NCBI GenBank assembly: GCA_045126815.1
Contig: JBGVPD010000094.1
Location: forward strand, 1-16,686
Reading direction: 5' to 3'
DNA length: 16,686 nucleotides
Source of the DNA: RGIG1995 sp045126815
GTDB taxonomy: Bacteria > Bacillota > Clostridia > Oscillospirales > CAG-272
The notes under the pieces are model-generated. The model was not told where the DNA came from. It ran no database searches and saw nothing but the letters and a program-made list of their open reading frames with translations. Both the position numbers and the translations under genes were made by a program. Below, one piece after another: positions 1 to 8,426 of this stretch (positions within the stretch are counted from its first letter, which is position 1; each line of letters opens with the position of its first letter).

Positions 1-10
1 ATAGAGATAA

Positions 11-16
11 TATAAT
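11..16 (+). promoter_or_regulatory. possible -10 box ahead of the pel operon
   Basis: A perfect TATAAT lies at 11-16. Transcription would start near position 23, just upstream of the ribosome site at 24-32, giving a very short leader. The matching -35 region would lie before the window, so the promoter cannot be confirmed. In AT-rich DNA such a hexamer can arise by chance. Confidence 0.25.
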
Positions 17-23
17 TATTTGC

Positions 24-32
24 GGAAGGGAG
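24..32 (+). promoter_or_regulatory. ribosome binding site that sets the pelD start
   Basis: GGAAGGGAG at 24-32 is a strong Shine-Dalgarno sequence. It sits 8 bases before the GTG at 41. The longer reading frame beginning at TTG 20 would place this site inside the coding region and has no site of its own, so GTG 41 is the preferred start. Confidence 0.75.
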
Positions 33-40
33 TGGATTTT

Positions 41-2827
41 GTGCAAAAAGAGAATAAAGTTTTAATACTTAATACAACAGACGGTATAGATATACCTGAA
101 ATAATAAACGTTTCGGATAACTCCATTCCGGAAATGCTGAACGGTGAAAGCGGTTTTCACATTTACCACGTTCGTATGCTTACGGAGTTGATTTTAAATC
201 AGCTTAAAGAAGACGGACACGTGTATTTGACTGACGAAGAAATTGAGGATATTTCGATCGCTTCGTCTTTGCATGATATAGGCAAAAAGCAGATTCCCAA
301 GAGTATACTTGATTACCCCGGAAAATTATCTCCCTTAGAGTATGATATCGTAAAAAAACATTCTTCTTTCGGGGCAGAGATCATAGAAAAAACCGACTTC
401 GGCAGCTTTAAGCCCGAAATAAAAAGATATGCTAAAGAAATTGCGCATTATCACCACGAGCGTTATGACGGTACGGGTTATCCTAACGGTTTAAGAGGAA
501 ATGACATTCCTCTTTCGGCGCAGGTCGTTTCTCTTGCCGACTCTTACGATGCTCTTACGAGTAACCGTAGTTACAAAAACGCATTTTCTCAAGACGTTGC
601 AATTCAGATGATATCAAGCGGAATGTGCGGTATTTTTGACGAAAAATTAATTGATTGTCTTATGAGGGTGGTAAATCACAGCTCTCTTGTATCTCTTCGC
701 GAATTACTTTATAAAAATAGATCGGTAGTATCCGAAAATATAGGTTTTGTGCCTGAACGCGTGTTGTGTATCGGAAATACAGAGTATCTCACAAAAGAAT
801 TTATCGAAGAAGCATTTCCGATGAGCAAGGTTACCGTCGTTGGCAATACAAAACTCGGCTCTTTGGATAAGATCAAACTTTTTCGTATAAAGAAACCGTC
901 GGTTAAAGCTATATTTGAGACGTACGATTTTGATGCGGTAGTATATTTTTCGGGAGATCTTACGTATCAAACTACAGAAAAGAACGATGCGGAAGAATTG
1001 AGAGAGGTTCTAAAATACGCAAAAGAAACTAACAAAGATATGAAAATTATTTTCCTTTCTTCGCTCGACTCGGCATTTGTCGGAAAAAGCGATAGGGGAA
1101 TACTGTCTGCCGCAAAAGAAAATCTTTGTGATTATTACATAAAATCATCTCCGCTTGATATAAAGGTCATACAAATACCCTATCTCTATTCGGGTGAATA
1201 TGACAAAGATTATCTTTACAAGGTTTTTGATGCTGTACACAGTAAAAAGAAAGTATTGATCGATGAGAGTCCTGAAAACAAAATGCACTTTATATCCCTT
1301 GACGATCTTTCAAAACTTGTGCACCGCGTTATAGAGAACTGGAAAAGCGGAAGCGGTATACTGTCTGTCGGAGACGATTTCCAGATAAGTTTTGCCGATT
1401 TCGGTGAAAAGCTTTGCAGTATATGCCAAGGTGTAAAAATTGATTATACGGGCAATACGCGTAACGCTGATGTTACATTTAACAACAAGGGTATACGTAA
1501 TGAATACGGGTGGTTTTCTAAAATATCTTTGTTGGAAGATTTAGAGGGCGAATATCAGAAATATATTATTTCTAAACAGGAAAAAACGGAAACCCTTTGG
1601 GATAAGATAAAGAATTGGATAAGTAAGCATAGCTTTTTAGTAAAGGTTGTTGAGCTTGTTTTACTGTTTTTTGTGACGGAATTTTTAATCCGCATCACCG
1701 ATTCTGCCGTTATTTTCTCGATAGTGGATTTCAGAATGGCGTATATCGTAATTATGGCAACCGTTCACGGACTTAATTTCGGTATGTCGGCGGCGGCTTT
1801 AAGCAGTATATCGTGGCTTTTTGCCAAAGTGGCAACGGGAACGAACCTTTTGACTGTTTTTTATGAACCTACCAACTGGTTGGCTTTTGTATTCTTTTTC
1901 CTTATAGGCGCTTTGTGTGGATACGTAAAGCTTCGTAAAGATGATATTATCAAGTTTGTGACTGAGCAAAATAAACTTCTTGAAGATAAGCTTATTTTCA
2001 CGAGAGAAATATACGAAGATACGTACACAGAAAAAAGAGACCTGAAAAAACAGATCATAGGCTCAAAAGACAGTTTCGGTAAGATTTTTGATATAACGAG
2101 AAAACTTGATACGGTAGAACCTCAGCTTTTGTATTTGAGAATAATGGAGACATTTGAAGAGGTTCTTGAGAATAAAAACATAACCGTTTATTCGGTAAAC
2201 AAGGACAGCTCATTCGGCAGATTAGAAGTGGCTTCGCGTGATATAATCAACAACGTTGCCCGTTCGATATCCACCGAAACTTATAAAGAGGTCATAGAAA
2301 AAATAAACGAGGGTGAAATCTGGCGTAACACGGAGTTAAAGGCGGATTATCCTATGTATGCTGCCGGTGTATACAGAGGAGATGAGCTGGTATTGCTTAT
2401 ATTCCTTTGGAGAGCCGATATTGAGCAGCGTACCCTTTATTACGTAAACCTTTTTAAGATTTTACGTGATTTGGTACAGATGTCCCTTCTTCGTGCTTAT
2501 GATTATAATCAGGCGATTTATCAAAAACAATTTATTGATAATACCCGAATTATGAACGTTTCTGCATTTGAAGAGGTGCTGAACAATTACGTTGCCTTGG
2601 CGGAGAAAAAGGTTTCGACGTTTATATTGTTGGAACTTGAATCTCAGGGGCGTACTTATAGTGAACTTGATAAGATGTTGGCTAAAAAAGTACGTGCAAA
2701 CGATATTATGGGCGAAACGGATAACGGCAACTTAAGACTTTTGCTTACTCAGGCAACTGAAAAGGATTTGCAGTTTATTTTGCCTCGTTTCAGCGAGTTT
2801 GAAATAAAAGTAAATATGATACGTTAA
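41..2827 (+). CDS. pelD: HD-GYP / SDR-like / PelD fusion, cyclic di-GMP receptor of Pel synthesis
   Basis: Protein of 928 residues from GTG 41. Residues ~35-230 are a complete HD-GYP cyclic di-GMP phosphodiesterase domain: HDIGK (H78, D79), H107, HHERYDGTGYP (138-148) and D167. Residues ~237-505 resemble an extended SDR/epimerase fold, but the Gly-rich nucleotide motif and the YxxxK tyrosine are not visible. Residues ~530-640 form four membrane segments, followed by a charged, coiled-coil-like stretch (~635-675), a GAF-like domain and a degenerate GGDEF domain at the C-terminus. This last part (about 400 residues) matches PelD, which is about 455 residues in Pseudomonas. The RxxD cyclic di-GMP site is kept (R885-D888), while the cyclase motif five residues later reads DNGNL. 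R916 could be the third ligand contact. Known PelD binds cyclic di-GMP and activates polymer synthesis at the membrane; that role is inferred here. The fused phosphodiesterase is the oddity. Confidence 0.85.
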   Translation: MQKENKVLILNTTDGIDIPEIINVSDNSIPEMLNGESGFHIYHVRMLTELILNQLKEDGHVYLTDEEIEDISIASSLHDIGKKQIPKSILDYPGKLSPLEYDIVKKHSSFGAEIIEKTDFGSFKPEIKRYAKEIAHYHHERYDGTGYPNGLRGNDIPLSAQVVSLADSYDALTSNRSYKNAFSQDVAIQMISSGMCGIFDEKLIDCLMRVVNHSSLVSLRELLYKNRSVVSENIGFVPERVLCIGNTEYLTKEFIEEAFPMSKVTVVGNTKLGSLDKIKLFRIKKPSVKAIFETYDFDAVVYFSGDLTYQTTEKNDAEELREVLKYAKETNKDMKIIFLSSLDSAFVGKSDRGILSAAKENLCDYYIKSSPLDIKVIQIPYLYSGEYDKDYLYKVFDAVHSKKKVLIDESPENKMHFISLDDLSKLVHRVIENWKSGSGILSVGDDFQISFADFGEKLCSICQGVKIDYTGNTRNADVTFNNKGIRNEYGWFSKISLLEDLEGEYQKYIISKQEKTETLWDKIKNWISKHSFLVKVVELVLLFFVTEFLIRITDSAVIFSIVDFRMAYIVIMATVHGLNFGMSAAALSSISWLFAKVATGTNLLTVFYEPTNWLAFVFFFLIGALCGYVKLRKDDIIKFVTEQNKLLEDKLIFTREIYEDTYTEKRDLKKQIIGSKDSFGKIFDITRKLDTVEPQLLYLRIMETFEEVLENKNITVYSVNKDSSFGRLEVASRDIINNVARSISTETYKEVIEKINEGEIWRNTELKADYPMYAAGVYRGDELVLLIFLWRADIEQRTLYYVNLFKILRDLVQMSLLRAYDYNQAIYQKQFIDNTRIMNVSAFEEVLNNYVALAEKKVSTFILLELESQGRTYSELDKMLAKKVRANDIMGETDNGNLRLLLTQATEKDLQFILPRFSEFEIKVNMIR

Positions 2828-2839
2828 GGAAAATATACG

Positions 2840-3721
2840 ATGTGGTTTGTGATCTTTATTGCGGTGCATCTTATTGTTTGTGCACTTGTGTTTTTTGGAA
2901 TACAATTTAATATTTTAAAAGTGCACAGATATATGTTTTTCGTTGCGTTGTTTTTACCCTTTTGGGGACTTTTGGCGATTCTTATATTGCATTTTCAGAT
3001 ATTTTTTAACGCCGATGATCAAATAGACGTAGGGGTTGAGAAGCTTAAGCTTGAATCTGAATTATATAAGAGTGTTAATGTTGACGATAAAAAAGTAGCG
3101 GCGCATACCGTACCCATTGAAGAGGCGCTTGTTGTAAACTCGGCGAAGGAGAGACGTACCATAATTATGGACGTGCTCAACGACAACCCGAAAGAGTATA
3201 TTGAATTTCTTCAAAAGGCGGGTAACAACGACGATACCGAAGTCGTTCACTATGCCGTTACGGCGATGGTGGAGATTTCAAAGGAAAACGATTACAAACT
3301 GCAGGAATATGAAAGACTTTATTCTTCTGATCCCGAAGATATAAAAGTGTTAAGCGAATACACCGACTTTTTGTGGGACTGCCTTTCGAAAAAACTTATG
3401 CAAGGACAGATAGAAGTGATAAACCGTGAGCTTTTCTCCGACCTTATTCAAAAGAAGATGGAGATTGTTACTGAAATATACGATTATACGCGTGAAGTGG
3501 AAAATGAACTGAAACGAAAAAATTATACACAAGCTTTAGACGTGTTAAGGCGAATGGAAGAGCATTTTCCTGACAAAGAAGAGTATTATAGATCGAAACT
3601 TAATTATTACGCCGAGCTTAATATGGGTGACGAGATAAAGCAACTGATAAAGGAAATAGATAAAAAACACATATTCCTATCGGCTAATACGAGGGAGGTT
3701 TTGGCATTTTGGAAAGCTTAA
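2840..3721 (+). CDS. pelE: PelE-like membrane-anchored TPR protein
   Basis: Protein of 293 residues from ATG 2840, with AAGGA at 2826-2830 overlapping the pelD stop. Two hydrophobic segments at ~3-22 and ~30-52 are followed by a soluble, helix-rich, charged region. Its C-terminal part (~205-290) reads like TPR or solenoid helices, with repeated YxxAL/LxxL patterns. PelE in Pseudomonas (about 329 residues) has the same plan of two N-terminal membrane helices and a TPR domain, and works with PelD, PelF and PelG at the inner membrane. The call rests on this plan plus its place between pelD and pelA; sequence motifs alone are weak. The 3' end overlaps pelA by 13 bases. Confidence 0.75.
   Translation: MWFVIFIAVHLIVCALVFFGIQFNILKVHRYMFFVALFLPFWGLLAILILHFQIFFNADDQIDVGVEKLKLESELYKSVNVDDKKVAAHTVPIEEALVVNSAKERRTIIMDVLNDNPKEYIEFLQKAGNNDDTEVVHYAVTAMVEISKENDYKLQEYERLYSSDPEDIKVLSEYTDFLWDCLSKKLMQGQIEVINRELFSDLIQKKMEIVTEIYDYTREVENELKRKNYTQALDVLRRMEEHFPDKEEYYRSKLNYYAELNMGDEIKQLIKEIDKKHIFLSANTREVLAFWKA
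3692..3698 (+). promoter_or_regulatory. ribosome binding site supporting the TTG start of pelA
   Basis: AGGGAGG lies inside the end of pelE, 10 bases before TTG 3709. No ATG or GTG sits at a workable distance in the same frame, and the membrane anchor begins about 15 codons later, so the TTG start is well supported. Confidence 0.7.
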
Positions 3722-5559
3722 AAGCAAAATATGATAACTTCAGATTTAAGGGTGTTCTTTTAATAGCTCTTGTTTTTGCTTTTATTGCGGTTATTTTGTT
3801 CGTGGAGTTAAGCGGTGTGCAGTTTAACTATACCCAAAAGAAGCTAGATTTACTTCCGAAAGAAAAAATAATAACAAAAGACAACGCTGTAAACAGTATA
3901 AAAAAAGATACGTTGCTGATATACAGCGAAGAAGACAAGGCATCTTTATTGGCGTATGAACAGTTTGAAGTTATATTGGCAGATATGAAAGTGGGAACTG
4001 AATTTGTTAACCTTAAAAATGCTGAAATTCCCGAATTATCAGAGTATTCTCTTGTAATCGTTCTTTTTTCCGACCTTTCTAACGTTGGAGAAAAAATTAT
4101 TGATATATGCCGTTGGGTTCATGATGACGGCGGTAACGTATATTTTCCGCTTACGATCGAACAGAATGCGTATTCAGCGGCAATAGAAAATAAAATAGGT
4201 ATTGAAGCATCGTATGAGTATTCCTTGTTGGACAGTATTTATGTGGACAGCGATTTTATGATAGGCGGCGGAAAGGCGTTTAAAGTTACCGACGCTTACG
4301 AGTCGGCAAGAACGGTGCAGTTAAACCCCAAAACTACCGTAACACACGCAACTATAGGCAATAAAGACGGCGTACCTCTTATCTGGGAGGCATCTTACGG
4401 AGAGGGAAAATTTGTTGTAAATAATTTTGGTATGTGCGATAAGGCTTATAGAGGATTTTTCTCGGCATCATTAAGTCTTTTCGGTGACGTATTTGTTTAT
4501 CCCGTTATAAACGGCTCAACATTCTATCTTGACGACTTTCCTTCTCAGATACCAAGCGGCAACAGTTATTACATAACCCGCGATTTCGGAACCACCATAA
4601 GAGATTTTTATATAAATATCTGGTGGCCCGATATGATGAATCTTTCGGATAAATACGGCATTAAGTATACGGGACTTGCGATCGAATGTTATAACGACGA
4701 CGTTGACGGAACGACAAACTCATCTCCCGATACCGAAACTTTCCTTTATTTTGGCAACATGCTTCTTCGCAAGGGCGGAGAGATAGGCTATCACGGTTTT
4801 AACCACCAGCCTTTATGTTTGGGTAATAAGGATTATAAAGGTATTTACGATTATAAAACGTGGAACAATTACTCGGCTATGGTAAATGCTTTTTCGCATC
4901 TTACAGATTTTTGTGATAAAACTTTTCCTGATGTTAGTATGTCAATTTACGTTCCTCCGTCAAACCTTTTGTCTGACGAGGGCAAAGAAATGCTGATAAA
5001 AGAATTTCCTCAAATTAAAACTCTTTCCGGTATTTATTTACCCGACGACGTTCTTGATTTCTGTTTACTTCAGGAGTATGACGTAGACGAAAACGGGATT
5101 GTTGACCAGCCAAGAATCATCTCGGGTTGCGATATCGACGACTTTATGACGATGGGAGCTTTTTCAGAGCTTAATTTTCATTACATAAACAACCACTTTA
5201 CTCACCCCGATGATGCGCTTGACGTTGATCGTGGCGCTGAACTTGGTTGGAAGGAATTAACGAACAGATTTGACAAATATCTTAATTGGCTTTACACATC
5301 GGCTCCGAATCTTCGCAATTTTACGGGAACGGAGTTTTCAGCGGCAGTTCAAAGATACGTGGCACTTTCTCCCGAAAGTGAAGTTTTTGAAGATAAAATG
5401 GTGCTGAATATCGGCAATTTTTATGACGATGCGCAGTTTATGGTTAGATTTAACAACAAAGAGCCCGATAAAGTAAAGGGTGGAAAGTTGACACATCTTA
5501 CTGGAGATTTGTATATATTAGAAGCTAATAAAGATACTGTTACGGTATTTTTTAAATAG
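3709..5559 (+). CDS. pelA: PelA-type polysaccharide deacetylase (DUF2194-like), membrane anchored
   Basis: Protein of 616 residues from TTG 3709, chosen for the strong site at 3692-3698. One membrane helix at ~16-36 would anchor it, with the rest outside. Residues ~55-260 form an alpha/beta domain with no recognised catalytic motif. Residues ~268-600 carry deacetylase hallmarks: FYLDDFPSQ (D275, D276), HGFNH (H362, H366, the HxxxH metal pair), YVPPSNLLSDEG and NHFTHPDD (H496, H499). In Pseudomonas, PelA (about 948 residues) joins a hydrolase to a deacetylase; Gram-positive Pel clusters keep only the deacetylase, and this gene fits that form. It should remove acetyl groups from the amino-sugar polymer after export. 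Metal-binding residues appear intact, so activity is expected. It overlaps pelE by 13 bases and ends 9 bases before pelF. Confidence 0.85.
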   Translation: MESLKAKYDNFRFKGVLLIALVFAFIAVILFVELSGVQFNYTQKKLDLLPKEKIITKDNAVNSIKKDTLLIYSEEDKASLLAYEQFEVILADMKVGTEFVNLKNAEIPELSEYSLVIVLFSDLSNVGEKIIDICRWVHDDGGNVYFPLTIEQNAYSAAIENKIGIEASYEYSLLDSIYVDSDFMIGGGKAFKVTDAYESARTVQLNPKTTVTHATIGNKDGVPLIWEASYGEGKFVVNNFGMCDKAYRGFFSASLSLFGDVFVYPVINGSTFYLDDFPSQIPSGNSYYITRDFGTTIRDFYINIWWPDMMNLSDKYGIKYTGLAIECYNDDVDGTTNSSPDTETFLYFGNMLLRKGGEIGYHGFNHQPLCLGNKDYKGIYDYKTWNNYSAMVNAFSHLTDFCDKTFPDVSMSIYVPPSNLLSDEGKEMLIKEFPQIKTLSGIYLPDDVLDFCLLQEYDVDENGIVDQPRIISGCDIDDFMTMGAFSELNFHYINNHFTHPDDALDVDRGAELGWKELTNRFDKYLNWLYTSAPNLRNFTGTEFSAAVQRYVALSPESEVFEDKMVLNIGNFYDDAQFMVRFNNKEPDKVKGGKLTHLTGDLYILEANKDTVTVFFK

Positions 5560-5568
5560 GAGTTTTAA

Positions 5569-6987
5569 GTGAGAATTTGTTTAATTCTTGAGGGGTGTTA
5601 TCCGTTTATTAACGGCGGAGTTTCAACGTGGATGCACCAGTACATAAACGAAATGCCCGAGCACGAATTCGTGCTTTGGGTTATTGGAGCAAAAGCTGAG
5701 GACAGAGATAAATTCGTATATAAACTGCCCGATAACGTGGTTGAAGTTCAGCAGGTATTCCTTGACGATGCATTGAAAGTTAAGGATAGCGCCCTTTTCG
5801 GTCACAGGTTTAACGAGAGAGAAAAAGAAGCGCATAAAAATCTTGTTATATCCGGCAAACCCGATTGGGACTTGCTTTTTGAATTGTATCAGGTTAAAAA
5901 AATCAACCCGATGTCATATCTAAAAAGCAAAAGCTTTCTTGAGATACTTACAGAAAGCTGTAAGGAAGAATTTCCCTTTATTGCTTTTTCAGATGCTTTT
6001 CATTCTGTGCGTTCAAGACTGTTGCCCGTGCTTTATTTAATGGGTACAGATATTCCGGATGCCGACTGTTATCACTCGATATGTACGGGATACGGCGGAC
6101 TTTTGGCATCTATGGGCGCTTACATAAACAAAAAGCCGCTTCTTCTGACCGAACACGGTATTTATACCCGTGAACGTGAGGAAGAAATTATCAGAGCGAA
6201 GTGGGTGGCAAGGGCTTTTAAACCCCATTGGATAGATTTTTTCTATATGTTATCCGATCTGATATATTCACGCGCATTCAGAGTAACGTCACTGTTTACA
6301 AGGGCGATGTATACCCAGATAGATATGGGATGCGACGGAGAAAAGTGCAGGGTTATAGAAAACGGTATAAGCTATGAAAGGTTATGTGATATACCCCTTA
6401 AAGAAGATGACGGTATAGTAGACATAGGAGCCGTCGTGCGTCTTGCTCCAATTAAAGACATAAAGACTATGATCTACGCTTTTTTTGAGCTTTCGTGCCG
6501 AAAGGATAACGTAAGGCTTCACATAATGGGCGGTGTTGACGATCAGGAATATGCAGACGAGTGTTATATGTTGGTCAAACAGCTTAAGCTTGAAGATAAG
6601 GTAATATTTACCGGCAGAGTAAATATAGTTGAATATTTTGAAAAGCTTGATTTTACCTTGCTTACGAGTATCTCCGAAGGACAGCCTTTATCGGTACTTG
6701 AATCGTTTGCGGCAAGGCGGCCTTGTGTTACGACCGACGTTGGCTGTTGCAGTGAGCTTTTAAACGGTAAACCGGGCGATACCTTAGGTAAAGCGGGATA
6801 TTACGTTCCCCCGATGCAGAGAGAAAAACTTGCCGATGCTATGGAAATACTTGTTGAGTCAAGAGAACTGAGACTTAAAATGGGTGATATAGGGCAAAAG
6901 AGAGCGTACGAATATTACAGATACAACATTATGCTTACAAAATACCGAGATTTGTACAAAGAGGTGGAAAACGAGTGGCGGGCATAG
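5569..6987 (+). CDS. pelF: PelF, cytoplasmic GT4 glycosyltransferase of Pel polymer
   Basis: Protein of 472 residues from GTG 5569, with AGGAG at 5558-5562. The N-terminus has the PelF hallmark EGCYPFINGGVSTWMHQ. It is followed by TEHGIYTRERE in the middle, VIENGI opening the second Rossmann domain, VRLAPIKDIKTMI, and the sugar-nucleotide motif SEGQPLSVLESFAARRP, with E370 and E378 as the EX7E pair of GT4 enzymes. No membrane segment is seen. PelF is the soluble polymerase that uses UDP-N-acetylhexosamine; Pseudomonas PelF is about 507 residues, so this is full length. It should act with PelG, which overlaps it by 13 bases, under control of PelD. Confidence 0.92.
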   Translation: MRICLILEGCYPFINGGVSTWMHQYINEMPEHEFVLWVIGAKAEDRDKFVYKLPDNVVEVQQVFLDDALKVKDSALFGHRFNEREKEAHKNLVISGKPDWDLLFELYQVKKINPMSYLKSKSFLEILTESCKEEFPFIAFSDAFHSVRSRLLPVLYLMGTDIPDADCYHSICTGYGGLLASMGAYINKKPLLLTEHGIYTREREEEIIRAKWVARAFKPHWIDFFYMLSDLIYSRAFRVTSLFTRAMYTQIDMGCDGEKCRVIENGISYERLCDIPLKEDDGIVDIGAVVRLAPIKDIKTMIYAFFELSCRKDNVRLHIMGGVDDQEYADECYMLVKQLKLEDKVIFTGRVNIVEYFEKLDFTLLTSISEGQPLSVLESFAARRPCVTTDVGCCSELLNGKPGDTLGKAGYYVPPMQREKLADAMEILVESRELRLKMGDIGQKRAYEYYRYNIMLTKYRDLYKEVENEWRA

Positions 6988-8426
6988 GCTTTGAATTAAA
7001 AAAGCTTTTTCAAAAGAAGGGTGTTCTCAACACTACAAAAGCATACGGCTACGCGGCTGTAATATGCGCAGGTCCTATGTTGCTCGGTGTACTCTTACTT
7101 CTGGGTATGATGGTGCTTTGCAATATATTTGACGTTAATACCCATACTCGAGAGCTTCTTATTTGTATGATTACATATACTTTGTTAGCCTCAGTAACGG
7201 TGACCTCGTTTTTCTCGATGGTCGTTACAAGATACGTAGCGGATATGCTTTTTGAAGAGAATAATCACGCCGTTCTTCCTTGTTTTTGGGGTTCGACGGT
7301 TATAATGATGGTGATAGGAAGTATTCTGTACGGACTTTTCTTAATATTTTCGGGAGCGACTTTGTTTCAGGGATTATTATGCTTTGTGCTTTTCAATGAA
7401 CTTATAATAGTTTGGAATGCGATGAGTTTTTTGACGGCTATCAAAGATTATAAGGGCATATTTCTTTCGTTCTTGACATCTGTTATTGTATCGATATTAC
7501 TAGGCGCACTCCTTTTATGGTTAGGTTTTGCCGTTATTGAATCGCTTTTGTTTTCGGTATCGGTAGGATACGGAATAATGCTTTTGTGGAATATAGTACT
7601 TCTTCACCGATATTTTCCCCATACGCATCTAGGTGCTTTTACGTTCTTAAAATGGATAGACCTATTTTTACCCTTGGCGCTGTCGGGACTGTTTATGAAT
7701 ATAGGTATGTTTTCGCATTTGGTGATAATGTGGTGTTCAGATATAAAGGTTCACGTTCACGGACTTTTTTACGGAGCACCCTGGCACGACGTACCGGCGC
7801 TCTTGGCGTTTATGACAGCCCTTGTTACGACGGTCAATTTCGTGGTTTCTGTTGAGGTTAATTTCTACCCCAAATATAGAAACCATTACAGTCTGTATAA
7901 CGATAAAGGCACGATAAAAGATATTTTACAGTCTGAAAAGGAAATGCTTGATACCTTAAAGACAGAAATATTTTACACATCCTTAAAACAACTTTTGTTT
8001 ACGGCGGCGTGTATTGCTTTAGGCGGATATCTTCTTGATATGTTGCCGCTTGGATTTAACGAGATAATGCGCGGATATTTCAGAACGTTATGCGTGGCTT
8101 ACGGCCTTTATGCTGTCGGTAATATGCTGATGCTGATACTTCTTTACTTTACCGATTATAAGGGCGCTTGTATAACGACGGCGATCTTTGCAGTATTAAC
8201 CGTTATTTTTACGGTTATATCACTCTTTTTCCCGTATGTTTATTACGGATTCGGTTTTTTGCTGTCGGCTATGGTTTTTGTTGTTGTGACAGCCTTAAGA
8301 CTTGATTATTTTACAAAGAAATTGCCTTACTATATATTATCTGTACAACCCCTTGTTGCCGAGGACCGTTCGGGATTATTCACTCGGTTGGGACTATATC
8401 TGGAAGAAAGGTTTGAAAAAAAATGA
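6975..8426 (+). CDS. pelG: PelG, multi-pass membrane polysaccharide transporter
   Basis: Protein of 483 residues from GTG 6975, inside the end of pelF, with GAGGTGG at 6961-6967. The N-terminus MAGIGFELKKLF is typical of PelG and supports this start. About twelve hydrophobic segments fill the chain, in the manner of MOP-superfamily polysaccharide flippases. Segment 8 is followed by VEVNFYPKYRNHY, a cytoplasmic loop also typical of the family. PelG forms the membrane part of the synthase with PelD, PelE and PelF and carries the growing chain across the membrane. Length is slightly above that of Pseudomonas PelG (about 456). Its TGA stop overlaps the cotH ATG (ATGA). Confidence 0.92.
   Translation: MAGIGFELKKLFQKKGVLNTTKAYGYAAVICAGPMLLGVLLLLGMMVLCNIFDVNTHTRELLICMITYTLLASVTVTSFFSMVVTRYVADMLFEENNHAVLPCFWGSTVIMMVIGSILYGLFLIFSGATLFQGLLCFVLFNELIIVWNAMSFLTAIKDYKGIFLSFLTSVIVSILLGALLLWLGFAVIESLLFSVSVGYGIMLLWNIVLLHRYFPHTHLGAFTFLKWIDLFLPLALSGLFMNIGMFSHLVIMWCSDIKVHVHGLFYGAPWHDVPALLAFMTALVTTVNFVVSVEVNFYPKYRNHYSLYNDKGTIKDILQSEKEMLDTLKTEIFYTSLKQLLFTAACIALGGYLLDMLPLGFNEIMRGYFRTLCVAYGLYAVGNMLMLILLYFTDYKGACITTAIFAVLTVIFTVISLFFPYVYYGFGFLLSAMVFVVVTALRLDYFTKKLPYYILSVQPLVAEDRSGLFTRLGLYLEERFEKK

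Noticed and set aside
20..40. Upstream extension of pelD to a TTG start at 20
   Set aside because: It would contain the strong ribosome site at 24-32 and has none of its own; GTG 41 is better placed.
704..970. 88-residue open frame on the - strand opposite pelD
   Set aside because: A shadow of the well-supported SDR-like region; no family motif and no operon context.
5363..5388. Terminator-like hairpin (7-bp stem, TCCC loop, then a T5 run) inside pelA
   Set aside because: It lies within the deacetylase coding region, the T run is three bases away from the stem, and a stem of this size is expected by chance in a window this long.
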